In this document: positions 6,748-10,328 of the stretch, one piece after another
Numbering within the stretch: the stretch's first letter is position 1
Layout of the letters: each line of letters opens with the position of its first letter
NCBI GenBank assembly: GCA_017517985.1
Contig: JAFWWX010000298.1
Coordinates: 1 to 10,328 of the forward strand
Origin: Clostridia bacterium
GTDB lineage: Bacteria; Bacillota_A; Clostridia; Oscillospirales; CAG-382
Length of the DNA stretch: 10,328 nucleotides
Direction: 5' to 3'
Program-made: the position numbers and the translations under genes
The notes under the pieces: model-generated
The model's database searches: none
What the model saw: only the letters and a program-made list of their open reading frames with translations
Told to the model about the DNA's origin: nothing

Positions 6748-6765
6748 TTAAAATTGTTTTGTCAA
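6737..6765 (-). promoter_or_regulatory. Consensus promoter of tRNA-Gln
   Basis: On the minus strand a perfect TTGACA (6765-6760) and a perfect TATAAT (6742-6737) are separated by 17 bases. The predicted start lies about 20 bases before the mature tRNA 5' end. Confidence 0.88.
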
Positions 6766-6906
6766 TAGATTTTTGAAATTTTTTTCCTTAATTATAGATT
6801 TTGTATAATATTACATTTTTATTCGCAGTTGTATGATTTTTTTGTGCAAATATATGCCTACGTTTAAATTAAGTAAAAATAAACAGATGCTTTTTACAAT
6901 TAGTTC

Positions 6907-6935
6907 TTGACTTTACGATATATTGCATATATAAT
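6907..6935 (+). promoter_or_regulatory. Promoter of the glnN operon
   Basis: TTGACT (6907-6912) and a perfect TATAAT (6930-6935) are separated by 17 bases. The leader before the ATG at 6976 would be only about 34 bases, leaving no room for a riboswitch or antiterminator. The bases between this promoter and the tRNA promoter (6766-6906) are AT-rich, and I see nothing else supported in them. Confidence 0.8.
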
Positions 6936-6975
6936 GTAATTTGAGTATTTTTTTGTAAAGAAAAGGGTGTACAAT

Positions 6976-9078
6976 ATGATTGAGAAAACAAATTATATTC
7001 CGTCAATGTTTGGTGAATACGTTTTCGGCGATGATGTTATGAGAGAAAAACTTCCAAGGGAAATTTACAAATCTCTCAAAAAGACTATTGAAGACGGTAA
7101 AGACCTCGATATTACTGTTGCGAATGTAGTTGCAAATGCAATGAAAGACTGGGCAATTGAAAAGGGTGCAACTCACTTTACCCACTGGTTCCAGCCTATG
7201 ACGGGTATTACCGCAGAGAAGCACGACAGCTTCCTTTCGCCACAAAAAGACGGAACAATTATTATGGAATTTTCCGGAAAAGAGCTTATAAAAGGTGAGC
7301 CTGATGCATCCTCATTCCCTTCAGGCGGACTTCGTGCAACCTTTGAGGCAAGAGGTTATACTGCATGGGACCCGACATCATATGCTTTTATAAAGGATGA
7401 CTCCCTTTGTATTCCTACTGTATTTTGTTCATATGGTGGGGAAGTACTTGATAAAAAAACACCCCTTTTACGTTCAATGGAACTTATTAGCCAGGAGGCA
7501 ATAAAGCTACTGAGTCTTTTTGGAATTACTGATGTTAAGCGTGTAATTTCAACTGTAGGTGCGGAGCAGGAATATTTCCTTGTTGACAAGGATATGTTTG
7601 AAAAGAGAAAAGATCTTATCTTTACAGGAAGAACACTTTTCGGAGCAATGCCACCCAAAGGACAGGAGCTTGGAGACCATTATTTCGGAAGTATTAAACC
7701 CCGTGTAATGGCATATATGGAGGATCTTAACAGAGAACTCTGGAAGCTTGGTATTTTTGCAAAGACAGAACATAATGAAGCAGCCCCTGCACAGCACGAG
7801 CTTGCGCCTGTATTTACATCCGCCAATATAGCTACTGACCACAACCAGCTCACAATGGAAATTATGAAGAAGGTTGCCAACAAGCATAATCTCGTGTGTC
7901 TTCTTCACGAAAAGCCGTTTGCAGGCGTTAACGGGAGCGGTAAGCACAACAACTGGGCTCTTTCAACCGGAAAGGGAAAGAATCTTTTTGATCCGGGTAA
8001 GGGTAATATTGCTGACAACAAACTTTTCCTTACATTCCTTTGCGCTGTAATTAAGGCTGTTGATACTCATCAGGATTTACTTAGAATAACTGCCACAAGT
8101 GCAGGTAATGACCAGCGTCTTGGTGGACACGAAGCACCGCCTGCAATAGTTTCAATGTTCCTTGGTGATGACCTTTGCAGTGTTCTTGAAGCTCTTGAAG
8201 CTGACGGTGAACCTATTGAAATACGCAAACAGAAAATGGAAACCGGTGTACACGTACTTCCCGATTTCCAAAAGGATACAGCAGACAGAAACAGAACATC
8301 TCCCTTCGCCTTTACCGGTAATAAGTTTGAATTTAGAATGGTTGGTTCTTCCTTCTCTGTTGCAGACCCTAATACTGTTCTTAACACTATAGTTGCTGAT
8401 GTTATTTCCGAGTTCTATGACAGACTTTCTGTTGCGAAGGATTTTGATAAGGAGCTTAAAAAACTCTTAATAGAGGTTCTGAAAGAACATAAGAGAATAA
8501 TATTCAACGGCAACAATTACACAGAAGAATGGATAAAAGAGGCTAAAGAACGTGGGCTTTATAACTTTGTTACAACCCCCGATGCAATTCCTCACTTTAC
8601 AGATGAAAAGAATATTGAACTGTTTACTAAACATAAGATATTTATAAGAGAAGAAATTATTTCCAGAACTGAAATACTTCTTGATGACTATGCAAACCAC
8701 ATAAACATTGAAGCACTTACAATGCTTGAAATGGCAAAGCGTCAGATACTTCCTGCAGTATTTGCGTATACTAAAGATGTTACAGACGGATGTGTAGCAA
8801 AGGCATCAATTGGAATTGTCGATGTTGCGGCGAAAAGTATGGTTTCTGAACTTACAGAACTTTCCTGTGAATTTATGGACAGAATTGACAACCTTGATGC
8901 TGCACAGAAGAAGTTTAAAGAGTTAAAGTCTGCAAGGGATAAGGCGGATTTCTGCAGAGATGTTATTCTTCCTGCAATGAATGAACTTCGCCATGTTTCT
9001 GATGTTATGGAAACAATGGTTGCAGATAAATACTGGCCGTTCCCTACATACGATGACTTGTTGTATGGTGTTAACTGA
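6976..9078 (+). CDS. glnN: Glutamine synthetase type III
   Basis: A 700-residue GSIII, which makes glutamine from glutamate, ammonium and ATP in the cytoplasm. It is much longer than GSI (about 450), and its N-terminus ([15 protein letters not shown]) is typical of GSIII. Motifs in order: [20 protein letters not shown] (from 112), GAEQEYF (195-201, metal-binding glutamates), [14 protein letters not shown] (267-280), [14 protein letters not shown] (319-332, glutamate/ammonium site), and RNRTSPFAF plus KFEFRMVG (438-457, ATP and phosphate binding). I chose ATG 6976 because GGGTG (6965-6969) can then act as Shine-Dalgarno. A GTG at 6967 would add three residues but overlaps that site. The malic enzyme gene follows after 17 bases in the same operon. 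Confidence 0.97.
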   Translation: MIEKTNYIPSMFGEYVFGDDVMREKLPREIYKSLKKTIEDGKDLDITVANVVANAMKDWAIEKGATHFTHWFQPMTGITAEKHDSFLSPQKDGTIIMEFSGKELIKGEPDASSFPSGGLRATFEARGYTAWDPTSYAFIKDDSLCIPTVFCSYGGEVLDKKTPLLRSMELISQEAIKLLSLFGITDVKRVISTVGAEQEYFLVDKDMFEKRKDLIFTGRTLFGAMPPKGQELGDHYFGSIKPRVMAYMEDLNRELWKLGIFAKTEHNEAAPAQHELAPVFTSANIATDHNQLTMEIMKKVANKHNLVCLLHEKPFAGVNGSGKHNNWALSTGKGKNLFDPGKGNIADNKLFLTFLCAVIKAVDTHQDLLRITATSAGNDQRLGGHEAPPAIVSMFLGDDLCSVLEALEADGEPIEIRKQKMETGVHVLPDFQKDTADRNRTSPFAFTGNKFEFRMVGSSFSVADPNTVLNTIVADVISEFYDRLSVAKDFDKELKKLLIEVLKEHKRIIFNGNNYTEEWIKEAKERGLYNFVTTPDAIPHFTDEKNIELFTKHKIFIREEIISRTEILLDDYANHINIEALTMLEMAKRQILPAVFAYTKDVTDGCVAKASIGIVDVAAKSMVSELTELSCEFMDRIDNLDAAQKKFKELKSARDKADFCRDVILPAMNELRHVSDVMETMVADKYWPFPTYDDLLYGVN

Positions 9079-9095
9079 ACAAAGGGGCAAATCAG

Positions 9096-10268
9096 ATGAA
9101 TATTAAAGAAGAATCTCTGAAAAAACATTACGAATGGCAAGGAAAAATAGAAGTTGTTTCAAGAACAAAGGTTGAAAACTCCAAAGATTTATCTCTGGCA
9201 TATACTCCGGGTGTTGCTGAACCCTGTATAGCTATTCACGAAGATGAAAACAAATCCTATGAGCTTACAAGAAGGAGTAACCTTGTGGCTGTAATCACAG
9301 ACGGTTCAGCTGTTCTTGGACTTGGTGATATAGGTCCGCTTGCAGGTATGCCTGTAATGGAGGGCAAATGTGTTCTATTTAAGGAGTTTGGTGGGGTAGA
9401 TGCTTTTCCTTTATGTATAAAGACGCAGAATGTTGACGAGATAGTAGAGACGATTTATAATATATCCGGGTCTTTTGGCGGTATAAATCTTGAGGATATT
9501 GCAGCTCCAAGATGCTTTGAAATTGAGAGAAGACTTAAAGAAATTTGCGATATTCCGGTATTCCACGATGACCAGCACGGCACTGCAATAGTTGTAGCTG
9601 CTGCGCTTATCAATGCTCTTAAGGTTGTAAAGAAAGATATATCCGAAATCCGATGTGTAATTAACGGTGCAGGCTCTGCTGGGACTGCTATCGGAAAGCA
9701 TCTTCTGAATCTTGGTGTCAAGAATCTTATAATGGTTGACAGATTTGGAATAATATGTGACGGAGATGAAACTCTTTCAGATGTTCACAAGGAGCTTTCA
9801 AAAATAACAAATAAAGATAGGCTTTCCGGAGATTTGTCTGATGCAATGAGGGGAGCAGATGTTTTTATCGGTGTTTCAGCTCCCGGTGTTGTAAATGAGC
9901 AGATGGTGTGTTCAATGGCTCCCGGTGCAATTGTATTTCCTATGGCAAATCCTATTCCTGAAATTATGCCGGACCTGGCACTTCAGGCAGGTGCGACTGT
10001 TGTTGGGACAGGAAGAAGCGATTTCATGAATCAGATTAATAATGTTTTGGCTTTTCCCGGAATATTCAGAGGCGCACTTGATGTAAGAGCTTCGGATATT
10101 AACGAAGAAATGAAAATGGCAGCATCAGTTGCAATTTCAGAGCTTGTTTCAGAAAGGGAGCTTTGTGCGGAATATATTATTCCAAAAGCTTTCGATGCGA
10201 GGGTTGGTAAAGCTGTTGCAAAGGCAGTCGCAGAAGCTGCAAGAAAATCCGGTGTTGCCAGAATTTGA
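9096..10268 (+). CDS. NAD(P)-dependent malic enzyme (decarboxylating)
   Basis: A 390-residue malic enzyme of the short bacterial type (no phosphotransacetylase domain). It converts malate to pyruvate and CO2 with reduction of NAD(P), in the cytoplasm. The malic N-terminal domain shows YTPGVAEP with catalytic Tyr36, SAVLGLGDIGPLAGMPVMEGK (71-91) with Lys91, and NLEDIAAPRCFEIE (131-144) carrying metal-binding acids. FHDDQHGTA (156-164) leads into the NAD-binding domain with GAGSAG (191-196) and MANPIPE. Asp215 at the end of the second Rossmann strand suggests a preference for NAD, an inference. AAAGGGG lies eight bases before the ATG. It has no promoter of its own in the 17-base gap after glnN, so it is probably co-transcribed. 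Confidence 0.95.
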   Translation: MNIKEESLKKHYEWQGKIEVVSRTKVENSKDLSLAYTPGVAEPCIAIHEDENKSYELTRRSNLVAVITDGSAVLGLGDIGPLAGMPVMEGKCVLFKEFGGVDAFPLCIKTQNVDEIVETIYNISGSFGGINLEDIAAPRCFEIERRLKEICDIPVFHDDQHGTAIVVAAALINALKVVKKDISEIRCVINGAGSAGTAIGKHLLNLGVKNLIMVDRFGIICDGDETLSDVHKELSKITNKDRLSGDLSDAMRGADVFIGVSAPGVVNEQMVCSMAPGAIVFPMANPIPEIMPDLALQAGATVVGTGRSDFMNQINNVLAFPGIFRGALDVRASDINEEMKMAASVAISELVSERELCAEYIIPKAFDARVGKAVAKAVAEAARKSGVARI

Positions 10269-10317
10269 ACACAGATTTTTTATAACAGTAAAATTATTTT
10301 TGAAAGGATTGCAATTA

Positions 10318-10328
10318 ATGAATCTTAA
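10318..10328 (+). CDS. Start of a further gene, cut by the window end
   Basis: An ATG at 10318 follows GAAAGGA (10302-10308) at nine bases and opens with Met-Asn-Leu before the window ends. No terminator separates it from the malic enzyme gene 49 bases upstream, so it may be a third gene of the glnN operon. Nothing can be said of its product. Confidence 0.45.

Noticed and set aside
7549..7947. Long minus-strand open frames inside glnN and the malic enzyme gene
   Set aside because: They lie opposite strongly conserved enzyme motifs, lack Shine-Dalgarno sequences and show no recognisable domains; they are shadows of the real genes.

Overview
The window is AT-rich bacterial DNA with short spacers, sigma-A type promoters (several close to TTGACA-17-TATAAT), purine-rich Shine-Dalgarno sequences and many intrinsic terminators. 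Together with a type III glutamine synthetase, NrdR, a bifunctional RibF and a Gfo/Idh/MocA oxidoreductase, this fits a low-GC Firmicute of class Clostridia. The Ruminococcaceae/Oscillospiraceae are my best guess, an inference from protein style rather than a database match.

Layout. Bases 1-300 hold no protein gene. They contain a hairpin, a serine-tRNA-like remnant ending in CCA, and two consecutive strong hairpin terminators. On the minus strand, ribF (2591-1656) and a D-Ala-D-Ala carboxypeptidase-like gene (1656-301) form an operon with a one-base TAATG overlap. Divergent from them, a membrane-anchored protein with a C-terminal LytM/M23 fold (2776-4431, plus) is cut by an in-frame TAA at 3817-3819. 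It converges on nrdR (minus, 4939-4481), and the two share a bidirectional terminator. A 79-residue two-helix membrane protein and a Gfo/Idh/MocA oxidoreductase follow on the plus strand. Next come two hairpin terminators and a minus-strand tRNA-Gln (anticodon CTG). A type III glutamine synthetase (glnN) and a malic enzyme then form a plus-strand operon. A further gene probably begins in the last 11 bases.

How the genes fit together. Most of the window is housekeeping: flavin cofactor synthesis, ribonucleotide reductase control, ammonium assimilation, malate/pyruvate metabolism and a tRNA. The unusual part is the envelope pair. The carboxypeptidase-like protein keeps its SxxK serine and lysine but has Gly in place of the SxN serine and NSG in place of KTG. 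The LytM-like protein has lost every expected zinc and catalytic residue and also carries a nonsense codon. A second point of interest is the tRNA-Gln/glnN spacer. It has two strong divergent promoters and a near-match to the GlnR/TnrA operator lying on the tRNA promoter. I see no CRISPR array, insertion sequence, phage gene or defence system, and no clear case for a wholly new system.
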